Assembly: GCA_937910665.1 (NCBI GenBank)
Contig: CALEPR010000011.1
Span: 1 to 21,231, forward strand
Length of the DNA stretch: 21,231 nucleotides
Direction of reading: 5' to 3'
DNA from: an uncultured Selenomonadales bacterium
Lineage (GTDB): Bacteria; Bacillota; Negativicutes; Selenomonadales; Selenomonadaceae
In this document: positions 1 through 6,781 of the stretch, piece by piece
Layout of the letters: the number at the start of each line of letters is the position of its first letter
How positions within the stretch are numbered: position 1 is the stretch's first letter
Notes under the pieces: model-generated
The model's input: only the letters and a program-made list of their open reading frames with translations
Told to the model about the DNA's origin: nothing
The model's database searches: none
Position numbers and translations under genes: made by a program

Positions 1-25
1 TCCCTACACGACGCTCTTCCGATCT
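1..25 (+). other. Illumina TruSeq adapter remnant (artefact)
   Basis: The first 25 bases match the 3' part of the Illumina TruSeq universal adapter / Read 1 primer site, which ends in ACGACGCTCTTCCGATCT. The match stops exactly where the adapter ends, and genomic sequence begins at base 26. This is library contamination left at a contig edge, not biology. It also means that the reading frame entering from the left is cut artificially. Confidence 0.97.
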
Positions 26-26
26 T

Positions 27-422
27 ATTGCCATTGTTGTCATGGTAATATTTATTATGACTCTTTTGTTTGGCGTTTTTATCCCGTTTCATAAGTATAA
101 GAGGAGAAGAAAGCAGACCATAGAGAAGTACGGAGAGGACAAGCTGTATCAGCATATACAGGAAAATGCCGTTGACGTATTCGTGACATATCGGAATCAA
201 CTCGATGTAATATTTACTGACAAAATGGTGGTAACAGCATACGATATATTTACGTATGATGAAATCGAATCAATACGTACAAACTCCACCCAATTCGGAA
301 GAAGACTGGAGTTTAAACTTGCTGATGGTCCTGTAATATCGACATGTGATGAAATCAATCAGGAAGAATACGAGCATATAAAAGAGCTTCTGTTAAAATA
401 CAATCCTGAAATCATTCCGTGA
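27..422 (+). CDS. Partial small membrane protein of unknown function (5' end missing)
   Basis: The frame is open from the adapter edge to a TGA at 420-422. The first possible ATG is at 42, but the frame is also open from 27 and the hydrophobic stretch begins before that ATG, so the true start is probably off the contig. The N-terminal ~20 residues form one membrane segment (IVVMVIFIMTLLFGVFI), followed by a basic cluster (HKYKRRRK) typical of a cytoplasmic face, then about 95 soluble residues predicted to be mixed alpha/beta. The soluble part loosely recalls the YcxB-like family (small membrane segment plus a PH-like beta domain), but this is a weak impression and no function is claimed. Codon choice differs from the genes to its right, and its last codons run into a truncated gene on the other strand. 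It probably comes from another genome, and the last ~10 residues may be junction-made. Confidence 0.55.
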   Translation: MAIVVMVIFIMTLLFGVFIPFHKYKRRRKQTIEKYGEDKLYQHIQENAVDVFVTYRNQLDVIFTDKMVVTAYDIFTYDEIESIRTNSTQFGRRLEFKLADGPVISTCDEINQEEYEHIKELLLKYNPEIIP

Positions 423-1558
423 GCTTCGCCGCTGTGTCCGATTAAATCAATTTTATGATTCTTGCAAAGTCGCGCCGGTCCTGCGCCGTCAATTTGATAA
501 AATCCCAAGCCGTAACTGAACATAACGTCGTAGTTGTCGCCATTTTTATTTTCTTCGTCGTAAATCCATTGCTTCGACAACATTTCTTTCAACAAATCTT
601 CGCGAACAATTTTTTTGCCGCGAAAATTTCCGCCGTTCATAATCATCTCAAGACAATTTCCAAGTTCTTCAAATGAAATTCTCAAACCGCCCGCAGGATT
701 AAATATCGTCGCATTTCTTCCAATCTTGTAATCTTTCAAACTTTGAAAGCCGCTGCCGGTCACATATTTGCTTGAAATTTTGACAGTATCTTTTTTCGGC
801 TGACCGGAATATTTGTCAACCGTTGCTAACCATTTGCCATTTTCTTGTTTGTAAAGTGCGCCGAGATTTTGAAAATCTTTTTTGTTCAAGTTTCCAACAA
901 CGTAATCAGCGCTAATTTTCATCGGTTGCAAAATATTTTTCTTGATAAATTTGTCGAACCTTTCGCCGGAAACTTTTTCAATAATCGTTGCCAAAATTCC
1001 ATAATTCAAGTTACTGTACTTGAAAAAATTTTTTTCTGTCGCAAAATGTTTTCCGTCCTCATAGGCGACACCGTAAGATTTGAAAAATTCTTCCAAACGA
1101 TAACTCGGCGGCAAAATATAATCTTTTCCGTCGCGAATTGTCGAAGTATGACTTGCCAACATTCTCACGGTAATTTTATCGTCGGGAAAATTTGGATTGC
1201 GAAGTTCAAAACCTAAATACTTGCTTGCGTCTTCGTCGAGATTTATTTTTCCTTCCTCAACAAGTTTCATAATTCCAAACATCGTGAACATTTTTGAAAC
1301 TGACGCGACGCGAAATTTTGTATCTTTCGTGACCGGTAAATTTTTTTCAAGATTACGTTTGCCGAAAAAATTTTTGTAGACAACTTCGCCGTCTTTGAAA
1401 GCAATAACGCCCAAGCCTGTAACTTGAACATCGTCGTCGCCAATCATTTTTGCAAGTTCAGCGTCGACAGTTTTTTTGTCAAAATTTTTTGCGCTTGAAG
1501 TTGCCGCAATTCCAAAAATAAAAATCACAGACAAAATTGCCGACAAAATTTTTTTCAT
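359..1558 (-). CDS. Truncated secreted serine hydrolase, class C beta-lactamase/PBP-like family
   Basis: A Sec signal peptide (MKKILSAILSVIFIFGIAATSSA) precedes a serine hydrolase of the beta-lactamase-related PF00144 type (AmpC, DD-peptidase and EstB relatives). The catalytic SxxK is S-V-S-K about 86 residues in, followed by a Tyr-Ser-Asn of the YxN motif (KYSNLNYG). The third motif is HSG in IGHSGEAHG, equivalent to KTG. Family members may be beta-lactamases, D-Ala-D-Ala peptidases or esterases; sequence alone does not say which. The ATG at 1558 is chosen because a perfect AGGAGG (1572-1567) lies 8 bases upstream; a TTG lies one codon earlier. The protein should continue for tens of residues after HSG, but similarity dies within about 10 residues (after GLYFN) and a stop follows at 359. 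The 3' end is therefore lost at a chimeric junction near 395-420. It follows mlaF by 213 bases and may belong to the same transcript. Confidence 0.85.
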   Translation of the reverse strand: MKKILSAILSVIFIFGIAATSSAKNFDKKTVDAELAKMIGDDDVQVTGLGVIAFKDGEVVYKNFFGKRNLEKNLPVTKDTKFRVASVSKMFTMFGIMKLVEEGKINLDEDASKYLGFELRNPNFPDDKITVRMLASHTSTIRDGKDYILPPSYRLEEFFKSYGVAYEDGKHFATEKNFFKYSNLNYGILATIIEKVSGERFDKFIKKNILQPMKISADYVVGNLNKKDFQNLGALYKQENGKWLATVDKYSGQPKKDTVKISSKYVTGSGFQSLKDYKIGRNATIFNPAGGLRISFEELGNCLEMIMNGGNFRGKKIVREDLLKEMLSKQWIYDEENKNGDNYDVMFSYGLGFYQIDGAGPARLCKNHKIDLIGHSGEAHGMISGLYFNRSSFICSYSS

Positions 1559-1771
1559 CAAACATTCCTCCTAAAAATTTTTTTCACTGCGCAACGCCAA
1601 TTAAAATTATCGGCACTGAAGGATTTGACCTGCCTTCGCAAACTTCAAAGAAAAATGTGTCTTCGCAAATTTCTTTCCACAAATTTTTCCTTCCATTCTT
1701 TCGGAATTTGAGCAACTTTATCTGTAGGTTTCGGAAGATAAAAAATACTCTCCAAAAAAATATTTTAAAAT
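1559..1771. other. Gap between mlaF and the serine hydrolase; possible gene remnant
   Basis: No intact gene is seen in this 213-base gap. On the minus strand a short open stretch with coding-like content (…PKPTDKVAQIPKEWKEKF…) runs from about 1754 and stops near 1656. A neighbouring frame then stays open to about 1590 (…FFFEVCEGRSNPS…). This could be a decayed gene, or chance openness in AT-rich DNA. A near-repeat of CTTCGCAAAnTTC occurs twice about 29 bases apart. The strong AGGAGG at 1567-1572 belongs to the serine hydrolase. Confidence 0.3.
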
Positions 1772-2497
1772 TTAATCTATCACTCTGAAAAATTCTTTCA
1801 CTCGCGGATCATTTATCTTTTTAAAATTTTCAACTGTATCGACCGCGATCAGTGCGCCATTGTAAATCATCGCAATTCTATTCGCAATTCTGCAGGCACT
1901 AACCATATCGTGAGTGACAACGACGCTGATAACTTTCAAGGCGCGTTGAGTTTCTATAATCAGTTCATCAATTTTGTTTGTCATAATCGGATCCAATCCG
2001 CTGGAAGGTTCATCATAAAAAATAATTTCAGGTTCAAAGGCAATGGCTCGCGCAAGTGACACGCGTTTTTTCATCCCGCCGGAAAGTTCATTCGGCATCA
2101 AATTTTCCACGCCTTCAAGTCCGACCTGTTTCAATTTTTCGCGAACAATTTTTTTTATTTCACTTTCAGAAAGTTTTGTATGCTCGACAAGACCGAAGGC
2201 AACATTTTCTCCGACACTCATCGAATCGAACAGCGCAGAGTATTGAAAGACCATTCCCATCTTCAGACGAACTTTTGTAATTTGTTCCTCAGTCATTTTT
2301 GAAATTTCATCGTCGCCGATCCAAATTTCTCCCTCGCTCGGCTGAATCAATCCAATCATCAGCCGAAGCAAAGTTGACTTTCCCGAACCTGAGCCGCCGA
2401 TAATCGCCAAAGTTTCGCCGTCGTAAATTTCAAGATTGATATTTTTCAGCGCAGCTTTTTCGCCGAAATATTTGCTGACATTTTTTATTTTAATCAT
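1772..2497 (-). CDS. mlaF: MlaF-type ABC transporter ATP-binding protein
   Basis: This is the cytoplasmic ATPase of an MCE/Mla-type lipid transporter, which moves phospholipids between inner and outer membranes. The 241 residues hold a complete nucleotide-binding domain: Walker A GGSGSGKST at 34-42, Q-loop Gln85, signature LSGGMKKR at 138-145, Walker B IIFYDEP with Glu163, D-loop SSGLDP, and switch His196 in VVVTHDM. The stretch ALFDSMSVGENVAF after the Q-loop is characteristic of the MlaF/TTG2A subfamily rather than generic ABC importers. The start ATG is 11 bases after the stop of the upstream coiled-coil gene, with only a weak AGGCG site, which suggests translational coupling. The partner permease mlaE lies two genes upstream. 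No mlaD/MCE gene is adjacent, so the substrate-binding part must be encoded elsewhere. Confidence 0.93.
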   Translation of the reverse strand: MIKIKNVSKYFGEKAALKNINLEIYDGETLAIIGGSGSGKSTLLRLMIGLIQPSEGEIWIGDDEISKMTEEQITKVRLKMGMVFQYSALFDSMSVGENVAFGLVEHTKLSESEIKKIVREKLKQVGLEGVENLMPNELSGGMKKRVSLARAIAFEPEIIFYDEPSSGLDPIMTNKIDELIIETQRALKVISVVVTHDMVSACRIANRIAMIYNGALIAVDTVENFKKINDPRVKEFFRVID

Positions 2498-2508
2498 ACA
2501 ACTTGCGC

Positions 2509-2796
2509 CTATTTCAAAAAAACTGCAACGGCGATGGCAATAACGCCAATGATAACCAACACATTTTGATTGCGATTGCTAACTTGCATTTGCAGGAGCG
2601 TATTTTGGATAGTCTGAAATGTTCCGCGCAATTCAGTATTTTCTTGAGTCCGCATTTCATTTTGCTGGCGCATTTCTTGTTTGAAGTCGCGCATTTCTTC
2701 CTTAAAGTCCCTCATCTCGCGTGTGAAAGAATTAAATTTTTCATCGTGCACGGTAAGTCGGATTTGAACTTCGTTGTTAATTTCTTCCTGTGACAT
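2509..2796 (-). CDS. Small coiled-coil, tail-anchored membrane protein between mlaE and mlaF
   Basis: This 95-residue protein has no clear family. Residues 1-27 are soluble. Residues 28-44 contain two tandem heptads of the form MRDFK(E/Q)E and continue as a charged coiled coil to about 55, then a Gln-rich helix to about 75. Residues 79-94 form a single C-terminal membrane segment (VLVIIGVIAIAVAVFL) with a Lys at the very end, so the topology should be tail-anchored with the coiled coil in the cytoplasm. The ATG at 2796 is preferred over an earlier ATG at 2823 because AGGAGG at 2810-2805 sits 8 bases before it. The gene lies between the permease and ATPase genes of an Mla transporter, 23 bases after mlaE and 11 bases before mlaF, so a role as an accessory subunit or scaffold is plausible but inferred from position only. 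Confidence 0.8.
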   Translation of the reverse strand: MSQEEINNEVQIRLTVHDEKFNSFTREMRDFKEEMRDFKQEMRQQNEMRTQENTELRGTFQTIQNTLLQMQVSNRNQNVLVIIGVIAIAVAVFLK

Positions 2797-2819
2797 CGTA
2801 CTTACCTCCTGATTTTTTC

Positions 2820-3593
2820 TCAACGGTATATTATAAAAGTTAAAACTGCATTTAAAATGAAAATTACAATAATCGATGCGACGACAGTTTTGGTTGTTGC
2901 CAGACCAACGCCTTCCGCTCCGTTAGGACAATTCAAGCCGTAGTAACAGCCAAGAACCGCGATTACATTTCCAAAAAAAATTGCTTTGATAAGTCCGCCG
3001 GTGAAGTCATACATTTCAGCAAACATTTTTATTGAAGTCATGAAAAGATGCGAACTGATTCCCGAGTAGTGAACCGCGACCGCCCAGCCGCCAATCACGC
3101 CGATAACGTCGCCGAAAATTGTCAAAATTGGAACGACGACCATGCAAGCCAACATGCGCGGCACAATTAAATAATCGACAGGACTGACTGCCATAACTCG
3201 CAGAGCGTCAATTTGTTCAGTGACTTTCATTGTAGAAATTTCCGCCGTGATAGCCGCACCGACTCGACCCGCACAGACCACGCCGACTAAAACCGGTCCA
3301 AGTTCGCGACCGATAGCTATCGCGATAATTCCTCCAACTGTGGATTGCGCTCCGAATCTGATAAACTCATGCGCCGTCTGCAAAGTAAAAACCACGCCGG
3401 TAAAAAGTAAAGTCAATGAAACTATCAGCAAAGAATCTGCGCCGAGATGAGACATCTGCGCGACAATATGGTTTATTCGCGGCTTGTGTCGAAGTTGTTT
3501 GAAAGTATCCAAGTACAACAAAACTATCACGCCAAATTCTTCCAGCCGCTTTATCACAAATTTTCCAATGACTTCAAAAAATTTTGTCAGCAA
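2820..3593 (-). CDS. mlaE: MlaE-type permease of an MCE lipid transporter
   Basis: This inner-membrane permease of the MlaE/YrbE family (PF02405) pairs with MlaF. It is 257 residues, the usual length. An amphipathic N-terminal region precedes about five hydrophobic segments (roughly 55-75, 85-118, 143-170, 200-220, 232-254). The family's best conserved cytoplasmic stretch is intact: RELGPVLVG at 96-104, AGRVGAA, and EQIDALRVM at 126-134, which forms the coupling helix to the ATPase. Translation starts at a TTG (3591-3593) after a good GAGGTGA site; no ATG fits. It begins 34 bases after the TPR gene. The cysteine in VCAGR and Gly-rich turns match the Firmicute branch as far as can be judged by eye. 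Confidence 0.93.
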   Translation of the reverse strand: MLTKFFEVIGKFVIKRLEEFGVIVLLYLDTFKQLRHKPRINHIVAQMSHLGADSLLIVSLTLLFTGVVFTLQTAHEFIRFGAQSTVGGIIAIAIGRELGPVLVGVVCAGRVGAAITAEISTMKVTEQIDALRVMAVSPVDYLIVPRMLACMVVVPILTIFGDVIGVIGGWAVAVHYSGISSHLFMTSIKMFAEMYDFTGGLIKAIFFGNVIAVLGCYYGLNCPNGAEGVGLATTKTVVASIIVIFILNAVLTFIIYR

Positions 3594-3627
3594 CGTCTCA
3601 CCTCGCCTTCCAGGAATATTTATAAAA

Positions 3628-4746
3628 TTACTCTGAAAAAATTTTTTCCTGTAAAATTTTTCTGTAGTGATCTACATCTTTTTTATAAAAATTTTCATCG
3701 TCTTCCCAAGTGTCGTACAGCGCAACAGCTTCGCGCATTTTTTTCCAATCCTCTTTCTTTTCGTAAATCTCCATTAGGCAAAGCAATGCTCCGACTTTTG
3801 ATCTGAAGTTGTCATCTCTTTCAACAATGGCAGTCCACGCTGCCTCCGCTTCATTATCTCTGTTCAGCTTTCCATAAATTATAGCAAGTTGCCAATAACT
3901 TTCGGAAGATAAATTGTCCAGTTTTACTGTTCCGCTGTAGTCGTTGATAATTTTTTTATAAAGGTCAATCGCCTCATCATAAAAAATAATTTCTTCATAC
4001 AGCTCGGCGCGAATGTAATTGAGTTCGCGAAGTTCATTTGCATCGGAAGTTTTCTCCACCATCGAGTTATAAATTTTCAAAGCGTCTACAAAATTTTCTC
4101 TTGATTCCAATTCTTCGCCAATGTCCTCCAACTGCGAATAAGTTAAATCTTTGAACATGTCGGTATCAACTTTAAAGTCCTCGGCAGTCAGGTAAAAAGG
4201 CAGACATTTTTTTCTAATGAGTTCGAGATAAGACAGAACTTCCGGAATAAAAATTTTTTCTGCGTACTCGGAGTCTGCGTACCAAATATTTTTATTTTCA
4301 ATTTCAGATTTAGCTTTTGGAGGAATTTTAAAATTTCTTCGATGCACGGGTATGAGATAAGCGTTTGACTCTTCGGTTTTGAAATTGTAGATCCAGTGAA
4401 AATGTTTTTGCCTAGAAAAAAAGTCGTCGGAAAATTTTTGAGCGCGACGAAACATATCAGCATTTTCATACCAGCCGACAATTTTTCTGTTCGCCATCCA
4501 AACAACCGTTACGCCATGAATAACTTCTTCGTTGCCGCCGACATTTTCCACACGCTCCAAAGGCAACACTTCAGGATAGTTCGGCAAATATCCATAGCAA
4601 AAATGATTGTGCGGAAAGAAATTAAAACTTTCCTGAACGTCGTCAACGTCCTTAATTTTTTTTCCGTTCCTTTGCGGAATATCTTCATCAGTTACGCCTT
4701 TATAATTTTCCATCCAAGCGCAATTACAGAAAACAATTTTTTCCAT
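3628..4746 (-). CDS. TPR-repeat protein of unknown function, overlapping the min cluster
   Basis: This soluble protein of about 372 residues has two parts. The N-terminal ~185 residues are mixed alpha/beta and include the phrases VVWMANRKIVGWYENADMFR and NIWYADSEYAEKI, a pattern I associate with an uncharacterised N-terminal domain that often sits in front of TPR repeats in Firmicute proteins. From about 205 to 360 there are helix pairs of TPR type (ENFVDALKIYNSMVEK, IFYDEAIDLYKKIINDY, SYWQLAIIYGKLNRDNEAEAAW). No signal peptide or membrane segment is seen, so it is probably a cytoplasmic scaffold. The minE stop codon TGA overlaps upstream GTG-ATG codons of this frame, but the ATG at 4746 is best because AGGTG lies about 9 bases before it. 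The start falls just after the minE stop, so translational coupling to the division genes is likely. No function is assigned. Confidence 0.8.
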   Translation of the reverse strand: MEKIVFCNCAWMENYKGVTDEDIPQRNGKKIKDVDDVQESFNFFPHNHFCYGYLPNYPEVLPLERVENVGGNEEVIHGVTVVWMANRKIVGWYENADMFRRAQKFSDDFFSRQKHFHWIYNFKTEESNAYLIPVHRRNFKIPPKAKSEIENKNIWYADSEYAEKIFIPEVLSYLELIRKKCLPFYLTAEDFKVDTDMFKDLTYSQLEDIGEELESRENFVDALKIYNSMVEKTSDANELRELNYIRAELYEEIIFYDEAIDLYKKIINDYSGTVKLDNLSSESYWQLAIIYGKLNRDNEAEAAWTAIVERDDNFRSKVGALLCLMEIYEKKEDWKKMREAVALYDTWEDDENFYKKDVDHYRKILQEKIFSE

Positions 4747-4754
4747 CGAAGTCA

Positions 4755-5024
4755 TCACCTCGCGGCGTGGCGGAGAGAATTTACAGGAATATTTGCAACC
4801 AACGCGACTGAATCTGAATCGTTGGCAAGTGAAATTTCCATTTCGCTTTTGTTAATTTCCATGTACTTTGAAATCACGCCGATAATTTCATTTTTAAGTT
4901 GATCCATAAGCTCGGGGGAGACACTTGCGCGGTCATGAATTAAAACAACTTGCAAGCGTTCCTTTGCAATCTGCCCGGATCTTTTTTCTTGTTTACCAAA
5001 AACTTTCATAAGCATGTCAAGCAT
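4755..5024 (-). CDS. minE: MinE, cell division topological specificity factor
   Basis: MinE stimulates the MinD ATPase and drives MinCD off the membrane, so that the division inhibitor is lowest at mid-cell. The 89-residue length is typical. The N-terminus (MLDMLMKVFGK) is the short amphipathic membrane-binding segment. The anti-MinCD helix/strand follows in AKERLQVVLIHDR at about 20-32, and a C-terminal topological domain holds the dimer strand (EMEISLANDSDSVALVANIPV). The ATG at 5024 is preceded by a strong AAGGAGGAGG site that overlaps the minD stop codon region; only 12 bases separate the two genes. It lies in the order minC-minD-minE, as in Gram-negative bacteria. Confidence 0.96.
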   Translation of the reverse strand: MLDMLMKVFGKQEKRSGQIAKERLQVVLIHDRASVSPELMDQLKNEIIGVISKYMEINKSEMEISLANDSDSVALVANIPVNSLRHAAR

Positions 5025-5036
5025 ATGTCCTCCTCC

Positions 5037-5831
5037 TTAAAAGAAAACAGAGAACAAGCGTTTAAGTTTTGCGAAAAAACCTTCTTTCGGCGGCTTGAGG
5101 AAAGGAATATTTTCGCCGCAAATTCTTCCGACAATATTTTTGTAAGCCTTGCCTGCAATAGAATCTTTCATCGTGATGACAGGTTCGCCGCGATTGGTCG
5201 CCATAACAACTGCCTCGTCGTCAGGAACTTGTCCAATGCACTCGATAGACAAAATTTCATTTATGTCAGCCATATCCAACATGTCGCCTTTTTCTACCAT
5301 CTGCGGACGAATCCTGTTGACAATCAATTTAACATTTTCCTTGTCTGCGCGACCGAGTTCGCCAATAATTTTGTCAGCGTCACGAACGGCAGAAATTTCC
5401 GGCATAGTCACGACGATGGCAGTGTCAGCCGCCGCTATTGCAGTTTGAAATCCTTGCTCAATTCCTGCCGGACAGTCGATAATTATAAAATCGAAATCTT
5501 TTTTCATCGTGTCGCAGAGTTCGACAAGTTGCTCGGGATTGACTGCAGATTTATCTTTGACTTGGGAAGTCGGCAACAGATACAAAGTTTCATATTTTTT
5601 GTGACGAACCAAAGCCTTGTTGTAGGGAACTCGACCGCTTGTCACGTCGATCAAGTCATACATAATTCTGTTTTCAAGTCCCAAGAGCAAATCTAAGTTG
5701 CGAAGTCCTGTGTCAGTGTCGATTAACGCAACTCTGTTCCCGCGCATGGCAAGTCCAACGCCGACATTTGCAGTCGTAGTAGTTTTTCCAACGCCGCCCT
5801 TGCCGCTGGTGATAACAATAATTTCACTCAT
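5037..5831 (-). CDS. minD: MinD, septum-site determining ATPase
   Basis: MinD is a ParA/MinD-family ATPase that binds the membrane as an ATP dimer and recruits MinC. The deviant Walker A is SGKGGVGKTT, with both lysines in place (Lys11 and Lys16). The switch region DTDTGLRNLDLLLGLENR and the FIIIDCPAGIE segment (Walker B) are intact. The C-terminus FFAKLKRLFSVFF is the amphipathic membrane-targeting helix. The protein is 264 residues. The ATG at 5831 is chosen because GGAGG (5844-5840) lies 8 bases upstream; the frame stays open for five more codons, but those begin before this site. An 80-base gap with heptad repeats separates it from minC. Confidence 0.97.
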   Translation of the reverse strand: MSEIIVITSGKGGVGKTTTTANVGVGLAMRGNRVALIDTDTGLRNLDLLLGLENRIMYDLIDVTSGRVPYNKALVRHKKYETLYLLPTSQVKDKSAVNPEQLVELCDTMKKDFDFIIIDCPAGIEQGFQTAIAAADTAIVVTMPEISAVRDADKIIGELGRADKENVKLIVNRIRPQMVEKGDMLDMADINEILSIECIGQVPDDEAVVMATNRGEPVITMKDSIAGKAYKNIVGRICGENIPFLKPPKEGFFAKLKRLFSVFF

Positions 5832-5847
5832 CAAACAAACCTCCAAT

Positions 5848-5921
5848 TTAGTTGTTAGTGATTAGTAACTAGTCGATAGTGGACAGAACTTTTCTAAAAA
5901 ATAAAAACTAACAACTGACAA
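5848..5921. repeat. Heptanucleotide repeat with inverted arms between minC and minD
   Basis: Five phased 7-mers of the form NTAGTNN run from 5848 to 5882: TTAGTTG, TTAGTGA, TTAGTAA, CTAGTCG, ATAGTGG. Inverted copies CTAACAA and CTGACAA follow at 5908-5921. The arms AGTTGTTAGT (5850-5859) and ACTAACAACT (5907-5916) are a perfect 10-base inverted repeat with a 47-base spacer, so minC-minD mRNA could fold a long imperfect stem here, just before the minD ribosome binding site. This resembles the heptad short tandem repeats known from cyanobacterial intergenic regions. Its role here is unknown. Confidence 0.75.
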
Positions 5922-5926
5922 CTATT

Positions 5927-6556
5927 TTATCTTATAATCGGTTCAATTACAATATGCCCATCTTTAATCGAGGCACGCTCCGCTTGTTCAGGTGGTTTCT
6001 CCATTTCGTCCGGAGAACGCGCAATAATATCTGCAATCCTGATCTGCGTCGGCATCAACCTGTCCGCAACAATGCAAGCAGTTTCATCTCCCGACGCTCC
6101 CGCATAAACAAATCCGCGACAAGTTCCGCGAATGTCAATATTTCCTCCGGCAATGACTCTTGCTCCGGGATTTACATTTCCGAAAATCATCACGGAAGAA
6201 TCCGTCCGCACTTCCTGCCCTCCGCGCAGAGTTTTATTGACAATCAACATTTTTGGCACCTTGTCGGCAGATTTTTTTTCCGGCGCAGAATTTTTTGACG
6301 GCGCGAGCAGACTTGGAGTTTTCAATTCTGTGCTGAAAAGCATTCCGTGCCTGTGAAACATTCGGCGGAGCTTTTCATTTTCTTCCTCAGGAAAAAATCC
6401 TTTCGGAACAAAAACCGTCGTGCCGCGAATGAAAAATTTGTTGCCTGTTTCAAGTTTGTTCAAGATATTTGCTTGAACATCATCAAAACTTGCGCCTTTG
6501 GCAAAGCTGAGCTGAAGTCCCGACTTCAACCCCTTGATTTTAACAATGTCACTCAA
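5927..6556 (-). CDS. minC: MinC, FtsZ-assembly inhibitor
   Basis: MinC inhibits FtsZ polymerisation and is placed at the membrane by MinD. The N-terminal domain (about 1-90) is followed by a short linker rich in Ser/Pro/Lys (PSKNSAPEKKSADKVP). The C-terminal right-handed beta-helix (about 100-190) has the family hallmarks RGGQEVRTDSSVMIFGNVNPGA and GGNIDIRGTCRGFVYAGASGD, containing the MinD-binding RSGQ-like surface (here RGGQ), and ends with MPTQIRIADIIARSPDE. It has about 209 residues, normal for the family. A start at TTG (6556) is preferred: GGCGGTGATC just upstream mimics the anti-Shine-Dalgarno complement with 5-6 bases of spacing. The annotated-looking GTG three codons earlier lies inside that site. 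Confidence 0.93.
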   Translation of the reverse strand: MSDIVKIKGLKSGLQLSFAKGASFDDVQANILNKLETGNKFFIRGTTVFVPKGFFPEEENEKLRRMFHRHGMLFSTELKTPSLLAPSKNSAPEKKSADKVPKMLIVNKTLRGGQEVRTDSSVMIFGNVNPGARVIAGGNIDIRGTCRGFVYAGASGDETACIVADRLMPTQIRIADIIARSPDEMEKPPEQAERASIKDGHIVIEPIIR

Positions 6557-6600
6557 ACTGATCACCGCCTATAAATTACAAAATAAATTTCCTCGATAGT

Positions 6601-6629
6601 ATTATACATAATTTCCAGAGAAATTCCAG
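6601..6629 (-). promoter_or_regulatory. Candidate sigma-A promoter for the min operon
   Basis: Read on the minus strand, a perfect TATAAT (6606-6601) lies about 45 bases before the minC start, with TG just in front of it. The hexamer 17 bases upstream is CTGGAA, a poor -35. Two direct copies of TTCCAGAG on the plus strand (6613-6620 and 6624-6631, 11 bases apart) cover the spacer and -35, and could be an operator. This is motif-based only. Confidence 0.45.
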
Positions 6630-6781
6630 AGTTTTTACAGAATTTTTTCAGAAAAATTTTCGCCGCCAAGTTTCGGGAAAAAATTTTTATTCCCGGCAAA
6701 TAAATTAACAAAAAAATTTGACGCATCGGAAACTTTGTGAAAAAATATAAAAAATTTTTTGTGTTTTGTGGGGTGAAAGAC

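Noticed and set aside
4950..5696. 248-codon plus-strand frame opposite minD/minE
   Set aside because: Antisense of well-recognised minD and minE; His/Asn/Phe-rich composition typical of shadow frames in this AT-biased DNA.
5848..5921. Inverted repeat considered as an IS or MITE end pair
   Set aside because: No flanking target duplication or transposase, and the arms are made of phased 7-mers, so it is better described as a heptad repeat.
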